Part shown: in pieces, positions 17,633-26,071 of the stretch
Layout of the letters: each line of letters begins with the position of its first letter
Position numbering within the stretch: the stretch's first letter is position 1
NCBI GenBank assembly: GCA_950059285.1
Contig: CATLTV010000005.1
Coordinates: 1 to 64,000, forward strand
From: an uncultured Pseudomonadota bacterium
GTDB lineage: Bacteria > Myxococcota_A > Bradymonadia > Bradymonadales > Bradymonadaceae
Length of the DNA: 64,000 bases
Direction of reading: 5' to 3'
The notes under the pieces: model-generated
The model's input: the letters and a program-made list of their open reading frames with translations, nothing else
Told to the model about the DNA's origin: nothing
Database searches by the model: none
Made by a program: the position numbers and the translations under genes

Positions 17633-18149
17633 CCACGCCAAGGAAATCCAGGAGCTCGATAAACAGATTGATTGCCTTGATAACGAGCTGTTTGATGTAA
17701 CAGCACAATTAAGTCACGCAGAAGAATATAACAGCGCCTCCTCAGGATGGCTTGAAAACATCATCAAGTTCATCTTCTACTGGATAGGAATCAGTCATAT
17801 ATCCGTTTTTGCTGCTGTGATAGTGTGTAGCTACTTACCTATGCTTAATAGTCTTGACTTCATTGAAAAGTGCATCGCTGGAATCATCGTCGCTTTTTTT
17901 GGTGCCGGGTACGTCGTATTGAAAGACCACATCGATGAAAAAAGAGCATTCGTCACATTAAATCGAGATGCACAACGACTTACCAATGAGCAATCCAGGC
18001 TTGAAGAAGCCATTGCAAACCTGCAACACCAAAAGCAGTCACATCAAGCACAGCTCAAAGCTCTGGCAAAAGAACGTGGTGGGCAACTATCATTATCTGA
18101 CCCAACCACACCCGCAGGTGCACTCACAGAAACAGATCATACTGAATAA
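17625..18149 (+). CDS. Coiled-coil/two-TM membrane protein, paralog B
   Basis: 174 residues. It has the same plan as the gene it overlaps by 8 nt: an N-terminal helix (EIQELDKQIDCLDNELFDV), two membrane spans (about 45-68 and 77-97), a C-terminal coiled coil (RDAQRLTNEQSRLEEAIANL...), and a tail GQLSLSDPTTPAGALTETDHTE. The shared element is GQ(I/L)S, then P-x-GALTET-(N/D)-H. The rest of the sequence has diverged, so the tail is under constraint and may be a docking peptide. It converges with the FNR-like gene with a 4-nt gap and no terminator hairpin. The function is unknown. Confidence 0.7.
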   Translation: MIDHAKEIQELDKQIDCLDNELFDVTAQLSHAEEYNSASSGWLENIIKFIFYWIGISHISVFAAVIVCSYLPMLNSLDFIEKCIAGIIVAFFGAGYVVLKDHIDEKRAFVTLNRDAQRLTNEQSRLEEAIANLQHQKQSHQAQLKALAKERGGQLSLSDPTTPAGALTETDHTE

Positions 18150-18153
18150 AATA

Positions 18154-18924
18154 TTACACGTTCAACAAAATCTGCATCGGCTCAACGCCTCGCTCAAGTA
18201 ATGCCTTACTCGCAAAATGAAGCATTGGCTTTGAACCACTGAGCAAGAACAACCCCTCCTTGAGCTGATCCTCGGAGTGATGTTGCACAACAGGATCTTG
18301 CACAAAACTCCAGGGATAATCATCCTGAAGCGGCGAATCGTAAGCCATGGTGATCTCCATCCCCATCCCGCTCCAGCGCTGCAAACACTCGGTGTATGCA
18401 ATGCTCTGCTCATTGTACTCGCCATAATACAAATAAGCGTGCTCAAGGCGCTCAGGATAATTGTGTGTCAACCACTGCAAGACGCTCCTCATGGTCGCAA
18501 CACCACTGCCTGTGGTGAGTAAAAACAGAGGTTGCGTCACAGCAGGCAACGGAAATCCTGTTCCTTCTGGAGCACTTACATGAACTTGAGACAGGGCATC
18601 TCTGGCATCCATGATCGCGCTGCCAAGCGTAGAGTCACGCGTAATTAGACAACACCAACGGGCCTCTCCTGGCGCATTCGCCAGGACAATATAACGAGGT
18701 GACACATGCTCGCCGATTCCAATCGTAATATATTGTGCAGGATATTGGTGACTCTGATTGAACGCCTCCGAGACATCGAAACTGAGCTCAATATAACGAG
18801 GTCCATGTTCCTTGAGTTCTATATTCTGAGCGACCTCTCTGACCCTCTCCTGTGATGCATCGTTCGCTGGTTTGCGTGATGCATTGTGTTCTGCAATTGA
18901 TATAATCTGTTCCAACGTAAGCAT
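18154..18924 (-). CDS. FNR-like oxidoreductase domain protein
   Basis: 256 residues, ATG 18924 with AAGGTC just upstream. After a polar N-terminus (~35 residues) comes a ferredoxin-reductase-like barrel (YIELSFDVSEAF, YPAQYITIGIG). A segment resembles the flavin RxY(S/T) motif (PRYIVLANAPGE), although the Ser/Thr is Ile. The nucleotide-binding half has TTGSGVATMRSVLQWL, YGEYNE and the C-terminal LLSGSKPMLHFASKALLERGV, the usual pattern for NAD(P)H binding. No Fe-S cysteines are present. Its partner and reaction are unknown. Confidence 0.65.
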   Translation of the reverse strand: MLTLEQIISIAEHNASRKPANDASQERVREVAQNIELKEHGPRYIELSFDVSEAFNQSHQYPAQYITIGIGEHVSPRYIVLANAPGEARWCCLITRDSTLGSAIMDARDALSQVHVSAPEGTGFPLPAVTQPLFLLTTGSGVATMRSVLQWLTHNYPERLEHAYLYYGEYNEQSIAYTECLQRWSGMGMEITMAYDSPLQDDYPWSFVQDPVVQHHSEDQLKEGLFLLSGSKPMLHFASKALLERGVEPMQILLNV

Positions 18925-19099
18925 AAGACCTTATAATTAAAGCACAATAACCCGAAACAAAACTCCACTCAAAAAGCCGAACCTCTCTGGTTCATCTTTT
19001 GGTTGGATGCAATCACGCCCTGTTTTTGATGCAAAAAGGGCGCACTTGTGAGTAAAATAGACGCATCAGAGTTTCAAGCAACGAGTCTTATTTAAAGCG

Positions 19100-19128
19100 T
19101 TGATGCCTTTCTCATTGTGCGCTATGTT
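19100..19128 (+). promoter_or_regulatory. Possible promoter of the 279-residue gene
   Basis: TTGATG (19100-19105), a 17-nt spacer and TATGTT (19123-19128) lie about 105 nt before the ATG at 19234. The remaining 18925-19233 divergent gap shows no gene. Confidence 0.35.
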
Positions 19129-19233
19129 TCGCTCGGCTCGCAAAGTCACTGATTCAACGCAGGTAAAACCCTGCTTCTCGTTCCAGAATATAAACGTTGA
19201 TATTCACCACGATTCAACCAGGATAATCATATT

Positions 19234-20073
19234 ATGTCGGCTCCCTACTTCTTTGAACTGATTGGCCATGTCTTTGTTGCCGCAGAGTCTGCGCACCATC
19301 ACAAGGAACTCTCCAAAGTCCTAAGCCCTGGCGGTTTGAACGACGCAAAGGTCAAGCAAGGTCTTGATTTTGTGAAACAAGGAGAGGCGCTCCTCAAGAA
19401 GATGTTTGAGGTCATGCCTGATAACAAAACCCTTGAACACAACATCCACGCCGCTGTGATGGATGTCGAAGTGTGGCTGCAATCTGTAAAGTTGAAGTTC
19501 AAGAAGGCTGGCTTTAACAGCTCCATCTGCAAGGTTGTTGTGGGACACGATCTCCACGCACACGACCACACAGTCACAGCCATCGGCCAGGCACTTCGTG
19601 CAATCGGCTACTTGCGTGCTCTTGATGATGAGCAAATTGGCAAGATTGGCGGCGAGCAGAGCGTGCGCGACTTGATGATGCGTGGAAACACCAAGGTCAA
19701 AAAACTTTACAAGGTCGCGGATCCTCTGATGACCCCCTCCTCCATGCTCGACCGCTCACACGAGATCTTCAAGCAGATCGACGACCTGAACATCAAGATG
19801 TCCACATGGATCGCTGAGCTGATGATCATCACCACCAAGGTCAAGAGCATCAAGGTGCTCGGTGTCATCGGTCACGTGCCTGATGACAAGGGCCTCCCTG
19901 CTGGTGGAGCTGCCTTTAACGTCGTGCTCCACGAACGCGCACAGCAAACTCCTCCTGATATCAGAGGTGCTGAAAAGACCTCGGGTTGGAGCGTTGGACG
20001 CCAGGGCAACAACGAAAACCAGGATCGTGGCGGCTGGTTGCCTTCTCAAACAGGCTCCGCAATGGGTGACTAA
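19234..20073 (+). CDS. Unrecognised soluble helical protein
   Basis: 279 residues, ATG 19234 with AGGATAA nine nt upstream. I do not recognise a family. There is no signal peptide or membrane span. It is helical to about residue 215, with His-rich patches (ESAHHHKELSK, GHDLHAHDHTV). A short strand-rich part follows (VLGVIGHVPDDKGLPAGGAAFNVVLHE). The tail is disordered and rich in Gly, Asn and Gln (GWSVGRQGNNENQDRGGW). Coding quality is good, with codon use like its neighbours. It stands 93 nt upstream of a DnaJ-like co-chaperone. A lineage-specific cytoplasmic protein is the safest description. Confidence 0.6.
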   Translation: MSAPYFFELIGHVFVAAESAHHHKELSKVLSPGGLNDAKVKQGLDFVKQGEALLKKMFEVMPDNKTLEHNIHAAVMDVEVWLQSVKLKFKKAGFNSSICKVVVGHDLHAHDHTVTAIGQALRAIGYLRALDDEQIGKIGGEQSVRDLMMRGNTKVKKLYKVADPLMTPSSMLDRSHEIFKQIDDLNIKMSTWIAELMIITTKVKSIKVLGVIGHVPDDKGLPAGGAAFNVVLHERAQQTPPDIRGAEKTSGWSVGRQGNNENQDRGGWLPSQTGSAMGD

Positions 20074-20166
20074 TCCCCATTAAATACCAACAACTTATGG
20101 CGATTCGGCTCATTACGCTGAATCGCCATAACTTTATCTACTCCACGCTCAACATCAAGGTTTGCC

Positions 20167-21201
20167 ATGACACACACTGACGACCCGCAAAGTCTCTATG
20201 ACATTCTGGAGATCTCATCGGACGCTGATGAGCGCACCATCAAGAGCGCTTTCCGACGCATGGCAAGACAACATCACCCCGATGTCAATCCTGATGACCC
20301 ACAGGCCAATGAACGGTTCATCGAAATCACCGCCGCCTTTGAAATCCTGAGCTCTCCCGAGCGACGCGAGCTTTACGATGAGTTCGGCCTTGAAGGACTT
20401 GATCAAAACTTTGATCCAGTTCGAGCACGCTGGAAAAAGCGCGCAGAAGATCACGCACAACGTGATCAACAACGCTGGCAACAGCAGAAAGAAGAGTCCT
20501 GGAGCGCCAAATTCAAACGCGAATATGATGTAAACAACTCCTCGTTCAAGTCCGTATTTGAGAAAGCATTTCGAGATTTTAACCCGTTCCAACAGGACAA
20601 AGAAACCAAGGAAACTCAGGACGACACACCATCATCTGACTCCACATCAACACCACCCACTCGTGGTGAAGATGTACGATCAAAGGTGTCCATCTCGATG
20701 GCACATGCGCTCAAGGGAGGACCTGTCGCATTCGAACATCATGATGGAAGTATGCTTACGATCAACGTCCCCGCAGGGGTGGATCATAATGAAGTACTCC
20801 TGATCAAAGCAGAAGGGCTCCCTTCGCCACATCCTCAAGGTCAACCAGGCGATCTCCTGCTCACGATCGAAGTATCAAATCCCAGCGAGGCGATCTCGCG
20901 TGATGGATTGGATCTCACGCTCAAACTTCCCGTGACCATGCCCGAGGCCATCCTTGGCGCAAAGATCTCCATCCCCACACCTCATGGTGATTGCTTGATG
21001 ACACTCCCCGAAGGACTACATTCGGGAGCAAAGCTTCGACTCAAGGAAATGGGCGTCTGGCGAGGAAGCAAAAAAGGCGACTTCTACGTCATCATCGAGA
21101 TTAGATCCCCCGTCAAAATGAACGCTCGCCTACGTGAACTCGCACGCGAACTTGAGGCAGGTTATCCCGACGACCCTCGCAAAGACATCTCATTTAAATA
21201 A
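20167..21201 (+). CDS. DnaJ-like co-chaperone without zinc finger (CbpA type)
   Basis: 344 residues. The J domain is at about 8-75 with helix motif RRMARQHHPDVNPDD (HPD triad) and LSSPERRELYDEFG. It should stimulate DnaK ATPase. The linker is charged (RWKKRAEDHAQRDQQRWQQQ) instead of Gly/Phe-rich, and no CxxCxGxG repeats are present, so it is not the main DnaJ. C-terminal substrate-binding domains run from about 170 (VRSKVSISMAHALKGG, VPAGVDHNEVLLIKAEG, GDLLLTIEVS, LPVTMPEAILGAKISIPT). It ends just before a 31-bp hairpin shared with the convergent gene. Confidence 0.9.
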   Translation: MTHTDDPQSLYDILEISSDADERTIKSAFRRMARQHHPDVNPDDPQANERFIEITAAFEILSSPERRELYDEFGLEGLDQNFDPVRARWKKRAEDHAQRDQQRWQQQKEESWSAKFKREYDVNNSSFKSVFEKAFRDFNPFQQDKETKETQDDTPSSDSTSTPPTRGEDVRSKVSISMAHALKGGPVAFEHHDGSMLTINVPAGVDHNEVLLIKAEGLPSPHPQGQPGDLLLTIEVSNPSEAISRDGLDLTLKLPVTMPEAILGAKISIPTPHGDCLMTLPEGLHSGAKLRLKEMGVWRGSKKGDFYVIIEIRSPVKMNARLRELARELEAGYPDDPRKDISFK

Positions 21202-21210
21202 ATAATTTCA

Positions 21211-21275
21211 ACAAGATAAGGCAACCCAGGCAAGTTTTTGCTGCGCAAAAACTCGCCTGGGTTGCCTTATCTTGT
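21211..21275. terminator. 31-bp hairpin at the dnaJ-like/membrane protein convergent junction
   Basis: Arms 21211-21241 and 21245-21275 pair with one A-C mismatch and a TGC triloop. The apex reads TTGC-TGC-GCAA. It starts 9 nt after the dnaJ-like stop and touches the stop codon of the minus-strand gene at 21275, so it can serve both genes. Its outer arm CAACAAGATAAGG recurs in the hairpin at 23487. Confidence 0.85.
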
Positions 21276-21658
21276 CAGCTCATAATCTCTGACACTTTTG
21301 TCTCCTGCTCCAGGTCAATTCCCTGCAACACTTTTTGCTGTCTTCTATATGTGCGATACCACACCAGCGGCGCGATCAACATCAATGGCCCCATGAAAAA
21401 GGAAAACATGAGCGTTGGTCCCATACCCCAAACATCACCCAGGCGAGCAAATGGAGAAAGAGCAAAGAGCCACAATAAAACGCATGTCATCCCACCCGAG
21501 ACACACAACACAGACTGCCAACCATATTGAGCCCAGAACCCAGGTGTGTACTCAATAATATCCTGCTCATAATCGCCTGACACAGCCTTCAGCTCTCGCT
21601 TGAGCACACGCTCTACTGGTTTGGCTGCCTTCTGAACTGATCCTGCTCCTGACATCAT
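21275..21658 (-). CDS. Small two-TM membrane protein
   Basis: 127 residues, ATG 21658 with AGGAGGTG 5-6 nt upstream. A basic N-terminal segment (KAAKPVERVLKRELKAV) is followed by an acidic stretch. Two membrane spans lie at about 48-68 (WQSVLCVSGGMTCVLLWLFAL) and 80-101 (MGPTLMFSFFMGPLMLIAPLVW). A polar tail completes it (RTYRRQQKVLQGIDLEQETK). No family is recognised. It converges with the dnaJ-like gene and shares its terminator. Confidence 0.6.
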   Translation of the reverse strand: MMSGAGSVQKAAKPVERVLKRELKAVSGDYEQDIIEYTPGFWAQYGWQSVLCVSGGMTCVLLWLFALSPFARLGDVWGMGPTLMFSFFMGPLMLIAPLVWYRTYRRQQKVLQGIDLEQETKVSEIMS

Positions 21659-21771
21659 ATGTACACCTCCTCACTTCAAGTGAACGAATAACTCATGATG
21701 TAAGGGTAACCAGCAGGGCTCCTGTGAAAATCATATAAACCGAATCAAATCATTCGAGTCAGACGAATGAT

Positions 21772-21826
21772 AAACCAAAGAAGGGGCGAGGTTTTGCGCA
21801 GCAAAACCTCGCCCCTTCTTTGGTTT
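21772..21826. terminator. 26-bp perfect hairpin after the LRR gene
   Basis: Arms 21772-21797 and 21801-21826 are exact complements with triloop GCA (apex TTGC-GCA-GCAA). The core is GAAGGGGCGAGG. It begins 13 nt past the stop of the minus-strand LRR gene, and the minus-strand exit reads TTCTTTGGTTT. Confidence 0.83.
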
Positions 21827-21838
21827 GCTCTAAAAGTA

Positions 21839-23410
21839 TCAAATGTCAGCTTGCACGCTCAACACAAGGTGATCCACAAAACCATCTGCGTTGGCTGGCC
21901 CCATCATGTCCGCAGGATCAAACTCCTCACCAAGCATCCCCTGGAACTGTGCGACAAGCTGCTGCACGACGGGATCATCAAGATCGATTGTCTCCTGGGT
22001 AAGGTGGCCCAAATGCTCGGAGCTACACAACACATCAACGCCTGCCTTTGTGACCTGATTATTGCTCAAATCAAACTTGTGCAGCTTCTCAAATGACTTC
22101 ACGCCTGCAAGCAATTTCGCACCTTCATCTGTGATCTGGTTGTCTGCAAGTGTAAGTTCGGTCAGTGCAAGTTCACTCTCCTGCTCAACAAGCGCTTTCA
22201 GGCTCGCATCATCAAGCTCGCAACTTGCCAACTCAAGGCTCTCCAACCCTGCAAACCATGACGCACCAAAGATCGCTGCTGCGCCCTCGCTGCCAATCGA
22301 GTTAAGCGTCAGTGACAACCCTTTTAACTTCTCAAAACCAAGCCCAGCAAGTGTTTTGGCGCTCTCTGCATCAAGGCTGTTATTGCCAAGACCAAACTCT
22401 GTCAAACCACTGATAAATTTGGCATTCTCAAGAGCATCGACACCTCCTGCAAGTTGGTTGGACTGCATGTCCAACATCTCAAGGTGAGCCAGTCCGCTTG
22501 ACTGCGCAAGTGACGCAAAAGACTTACCCGTCAGCTCATTCTGACCCACACTCAATGCCTGAAGTTCGTATGAGAGAGGTGAGTTCATCAACGCCTCAAA
22601 TCCCTCATCACCAAGCCTGATGCTCAACAACTGGAGCTGCTTCAAGTTGCTTGCCTCAACCTTGGCGAGCGTCTTGATGGCACGATCACCCATCGTATAA
22701 CCCGACATATCGAGGAACGTCAGGTTCTCCACAAAGCTCGCCTTTTTCAGCGCCTTGATCCCCTTGTAAGACACGTCGCGGCTCACCTCATCAGTGCTCA
22801 CCACAAGCTCCTCAAGGTTGCTCAAACATGACGCCTCAGACACGATGCGCAATCCCTTGTCACTCACCTTGGTGTTGTACAACAAGAAGCTCTTCAATCC
22901 TGTCAGCGTATTGCCCTCAAGCAATGCACCAAGCTCCTTGTCGCCCACTCCACCCACAAAGGAGAGCGTTGTCAGATTTGGAGCAATCTCAGAGGTCGCC
23001 AGCGTGGACAGCACTTTGGTTGTCAAAGGAATCTCAAGAAAGGAGAGATCCTTGAGATTTGCCAGGTAGGGAGAATTGATAAACTCTTTAAATCCTTTAA
23101 GATCTTGAACACCCCAAAAGTCAATGGACTGTACTTGCTCAAGCTCAGGAACCGCCACAAGATCGGTCATCTCCACTGCAAACTTGGCAAATGGAAACAG
23201 GCGAGTCGCTGACATACACAAAAACTCCATCGCGATCGGAAACACATCTTCCTTCATGAAAGGTGCGTTCTCCTCGAGATAAGGAATCCAGGTTGCGATG
23301 TACTCCTCTTCATCGGAGTCAAAGAACTCCACACACAGATCAAAGATCGCAGGCATGTTGGGCTCTTGTTCCTGAACAAGTACAGCAAGTTGCTCAAATG
23401 GGGTGGTCAT
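21839..23410 (-). CDS. Leucine-rich-repeat protein (ribonuclease-inhibitor type)
   Basis: 523 residues from ATG 23410 (GGAG 8 nt upstream). After an acidic helical N-terminus (about 1-70) come some fifteen LRR units of the LxxLxLxxNxLxxxGAxxLA type. Examples are LTFLDMSGYTMGDRAIKTLA, LQALSVGQNELTGKSFASLA, LTLADNQITDEGAKLLAG and FDLSNNQVTKAGVDVL. There is no signal peptide or membrane span, so it is probably cytoplasmic. Such proteins act as protein-binding scaffolds; the partner is unknown. It is followed by a 26-bp hairpin and lies downstream of the VIT/vWA gene but behind that gene's terminator. Confidence 0.85.
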   Translation of the reverse strand: MTTPFEQLAVLVQEQEPNMPAIFDLCVEFFDSDEEEYIATWIPYLEENAPFMKEDVFPIAMEFLCMSATRLFPFAKFAVEMTDLVAVPELEQVQSIDFWGVQDLKGFKEFINSPYLANLKDLSFLEIPLTTKVLSTLATSEIAPNLTTLSFVGGVGDKELGALLEGNTLTGLKSFLLYNTKVSDKGLRIVSEASCLSNLEELVVSTDEVSRDVSYKGIKALKKASFVENLTFLDMSGYTMGDRAIKTLAKVEASNLKQLQLLSIRLGDEGFEALMNSPLSYELQALSVGQNELTGKSFASLAQSSGLAHLEMLDMQSNQLAGGVDALENAKFISGLTEFGLGNNSLDAESAKTLAGLGFEKLKGLSLTLNSIGSEGAAAIFGASWFAGLESLELASCELDDASLKALVEQESELALTELTLADNQITDEGAKLLAGVKSFEKLHKFDLSNNQVTKAGVDVLCSSEHLGHLTQETIDLDDPVVQQLVAQFQGMLGEEFDPADMMGPANADGFVDHLVLSVQADI

Positions 23411-23486
23411 ACGATGGCTCCAGATTAAAAGGGAATGTTTATACTCAGTGACCGATCGGCAACCTATGTAGACCACTCTGTGCTGT

Positions 23487-23557
23487 CAACAAGATAAGGG
23501 CGAAGGGGGCGGCGATTTACTGCGTAAATCGCCGCCCCCTTCGCCCTTATCTTGTTG
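23487..23557. terminator. 34-bp perfect hairpin after the VIT/vWA gene
   Basis: Arms 23487-23520 and 23524-23557 are exact complements over 34 bp with triloop TGC (apex TTAC-TGC-GTAA). The core is GAAGGGGGCGGCG. The outer arm CAACAAGATAAGG is the same as at 21209. It lies 31 nt past the stop of the minus-strand VIT/vWA gene. The sequence CTTGTTGCA is repeated directly after it (23551-23569). Confidence 0.85.
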
Positions 23558-23588
23558 CATCTTGTTGCAGGTTATCTACAATAACCTG

Positions 23589-25985
23589 TCAGTCTTTTGC
23601 AGGCTCAAACCTGTACAACTTCCCGTCAAGCTTGATCAAAACCTTGGGACCAAGCTGGAGAACCTTGGCAAGATCTCTGTGTTTCTTCAACAACTTGAAG
23701 TATGTCGATGAGAACGCCTCGACCTCCTTGATCTTCCTGGACTTGAGGCTCAGGCCATCTTCAACCCAGTATTCACCAGACCACTCAAAGGTACGACCTG
23801 CGACCCACTGCCTTGTGGTCATCTGAAGCTCGTCGTCCACATAGCTCTTCTCCTTGTAATCCCTTGTGGCCTCACTTGCCGCGACGCTGCCCTCACCTGT
23901 ATCAGCTTCAAAGTCCTTGAAAGAGTCGGCCTTTGAAGGTGCGCTCTGAGGCATTCCCCCTGCCGACTTGCCTCGACTGCCAAAGAACTTGCCCTTGCGC
24001 TTCTTGGCGAGACCTGAAGAAGAGGGGCGTCTTGTAGAAGACTCTTCCTTTGGCGCATCAAGACTACCAAACAGATCATCTATGTTTTCGTTGTTTTCGC
24101 GCATGCCAACACCCCTGCTGGTCGTTGTTGGCTGTTGCTCAAACTCGGAGTCATCCACGGCAAGATACGAGGTGTAAGGAGTCACAAGACCAAACTTTTT
24201 GGAGAGGCGAATCACCTCATCTTTAAGCTCTGCCTGCTCGCCATTCAGGCGGATTTGCTCCAACAAAAATCCAACTTTGCGTGTCGCCCAAAGTTTGGGA
24301 AGGAACTCCAAAGGAGCCTCATAAGCTGCTGATGGTGCTGTCTTTTTCGCCTTTGGCGAAGATGCGCCATTGGACTCACCAAATGTATACGACTTCTTCT
24401 CAAGCCCCACACGACCTGTCACCGTGATGGGTGATGTAAACCCCTTACGGAAACGCCCAAACAAGACCACCTGATCACCTCGAAACAGGTCAGGAATGGG
24501 CGCAGGATACATGTCGTAGATGCGCGCATCGCCAAAGTCGATCTTGATGTCCGTCAACACTGGAGCCGAAATTCTTGAGTACAACGCAGATACAGCCGAC
24601 TCGAGCTCCTCATTTGGCCTCACATAATCGCTTCGCCCCTGAGCCATGCTCGCCATGCCATCAAGCAAGGAGGTGTTCACATCATAACCCACACCAAAGG
24701 TGAAGATACGTGCTTTACCCTTGCGACTCTTGACGCTGGACAGAATATCCGCAGGCTCGGTGAGCCCCACAGTAGGAATGCCATCAGTGACAAAGATCAC
24801 CTGATGGGGTTGATCCTCTCTAACTTTTTGCTCAAACACACGATCCATCGCAGGTCCAATCGCTGTACCACCTGCGGGCTCAAGCGCCCTGGAGAAGGCC
24901 ACGCCCTGATCGATGTGTGTTGCTGTGGCCTTCACAGGATTACTAAACAACGCCTCCACATCGGTGGAGAACCTGATCACATTGAATGTGTCCTGCGGTC
25001 GAAGTCGCTTCAAACAAAACTCAAGTGTTTCGCGAGCTTGCTTCATCTTGTCGCCCGCCATTGAACCTGATGTGTCCATCACAAATGTAAATGTCTGGCC
25101 AATTTCATCGTGTGCAGCAGCTTCCACGCGTGGAGCGAGCGCCATCATGAAGTAACCATGTTCACCACCTGCACCATCGGGATCGTGGGTCATGATATTC
25201 AACCCAATATCCTGTTTGGAGAGCCCCAAAAACAGCTCAAAGTCCTGATCGAGCGTGGTGTACATCTCCTCGGTGCCAAGCACGACCTCGGTATCAGACT
25301 TACGATGTGTGCTGATCTTGTGCGAGGGCGAATACACTGTGGTGATAGGAATTGGACCGTTGATCTTTGCGGTCAACGTGAAGTCCTTTTCAGTCTTTGC
25401 GGTCACATAGTCCTGCCCCACAGCGAGCGGGTAGTGATATCTGTACAAACCACCCTTCTTTTCAAGCACCTGGCCGAACTTGATCTCAAGCTTCTGCGTC
25501 CCTCCCGCAGGGATAGGAAAGATGCTCGCCTTGAACAACTTGCCATCAAGGTATTCGATCAAACCTGGATCTTCCACGCGACGCACGATTGACTCGTAGA
25601 TCTGACGAGCTTCCTTTTTTTCAAGTACGGCCCCCTTGGTCTTCTTGCCATTGATCCACAGTGAGAAGTCACTCACCGTGGCACCTTCTGGAATGGGGAA
25701 CACAAACGTTGCCTCAAGAGGTCGATCCGTATGGTTTTTAAAGACCTGCTCAATCGATGTCACTGCCGCAGTGTTGCTGATCGTCACATTGACGCGATGA
25801 GACTCCACATCAAAAGGGCGCACGCGCGAGTCCTTGGGAATCATCAATCCAATGGCAAACGCTGACGAGGAATAGAGTATGCTCAGGGCACAAAGAAGCA
25901 CCCCAAACGTCAAGCCACGCTTGAGTTTGTGATGCCTGTGGTTGCCCTTGTAATTTGTATTGTTTTTGACCCGATGACCAGACAC
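23589..25985 (-). CDS. VIT and von Willebrand factor A domain protein
   Basis: 798 residues. The start is GTG 25985, fixed by AGGAGG six nt upstream; a TTG at 26012 would lie before that site. The basic N-terminus and hydrophobic stretch GLTFGVLLCALSILYSSSAFA form a signal peptide. The VIT domain (about 35-170) holds ATFVFPIPEGATVSDF and EKKEARQIYESIVRRVEDPGL. The vWA domain (about 290-460) has an intact MIDAS start, FVMDTSGSMAGDKM, and later TDGIPTVG. The C-terminal third is lower in complexity, with a basic KKRKGKFFGSRGKSAGG stretch. The architecture matches inter-alpha-trypsin-inhibitor-like bacterial surface proteins, probably adhesive and metal-dependent. Confidence 0.92.
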   Translation of the reverse strand: MSGHRVKNNTNYKGNHRHHKLKRGLTFGVLLCALSILYSSSAFAIGLMIPKDSRVRPFDVESHRVNVTISNTAAVTSIEQVFKNHTDRPLEATFVFPIPEGATVSDFSLWINGKKTKGAVLEKKEARQIYESIVRRVEDPGLIEYLDGKLFKASIFPIPAGGTQKLEIKFGQVLEKKGGLYRYHYPLAVGQDYVTAKTEKDFTLTAKINGPIPITTVYSPSHKISTHRKSDTEVVLGTEEMYTTLDQDFELFLGLSKQDIGLNIMTHDPDGAGGEHGYFMMALAPRVEAAAHDEIGQTFTFVMDTSGSMAGDKMKQARETLEFCLKRLRPQDTFNVIRFSTDVEALFSNPVKATATHIDQGVAFSRALEPAGGTAIGPAMDRVFEQKVREDQPHQVIFVTDGIPTVGLTEPADILSSVKSRKGKARIFTFGVGYDVNTSLLDGMASMAQGRSDYVRPNEELESAVSALYSRISAPVLTDIKIDFGDARIYDMYPAPIPDLFRGDQVVLFGRFRKGFTSPITVTGRVGLEKKSYTFGESNGASSPKAKKTAPSAAYEAPLEFLPKLWATRKVGFLLEQIRLNGEQAELKDEVIRLSKKFGLVTPYTSYLAVDDSEFEQQPTTTSRGVGMRENNENIDDLFGSLDAPKEESSTRRPSSSGLAKKRKGKFFGSRGKSAGGMPQSAPSKADSFKDFEADTGEGSVAASEATRDYKEKSYVDDELQMTTRQWVAGRTFEWSGEYWVEDGLSLKSRKIKEVEAFSSTYFKLLKKHRDLAKVLQLGPKVLIKLDGKLYRFEPAKD

Positions 25986-26071
25986 GCGAAACCTCCTGTA
26001 TATATGCAACAAGACTCAGTTATACCTCATCTAACGCGTCTACAGACATCTGGATCTATGTTTGGTTCAAT

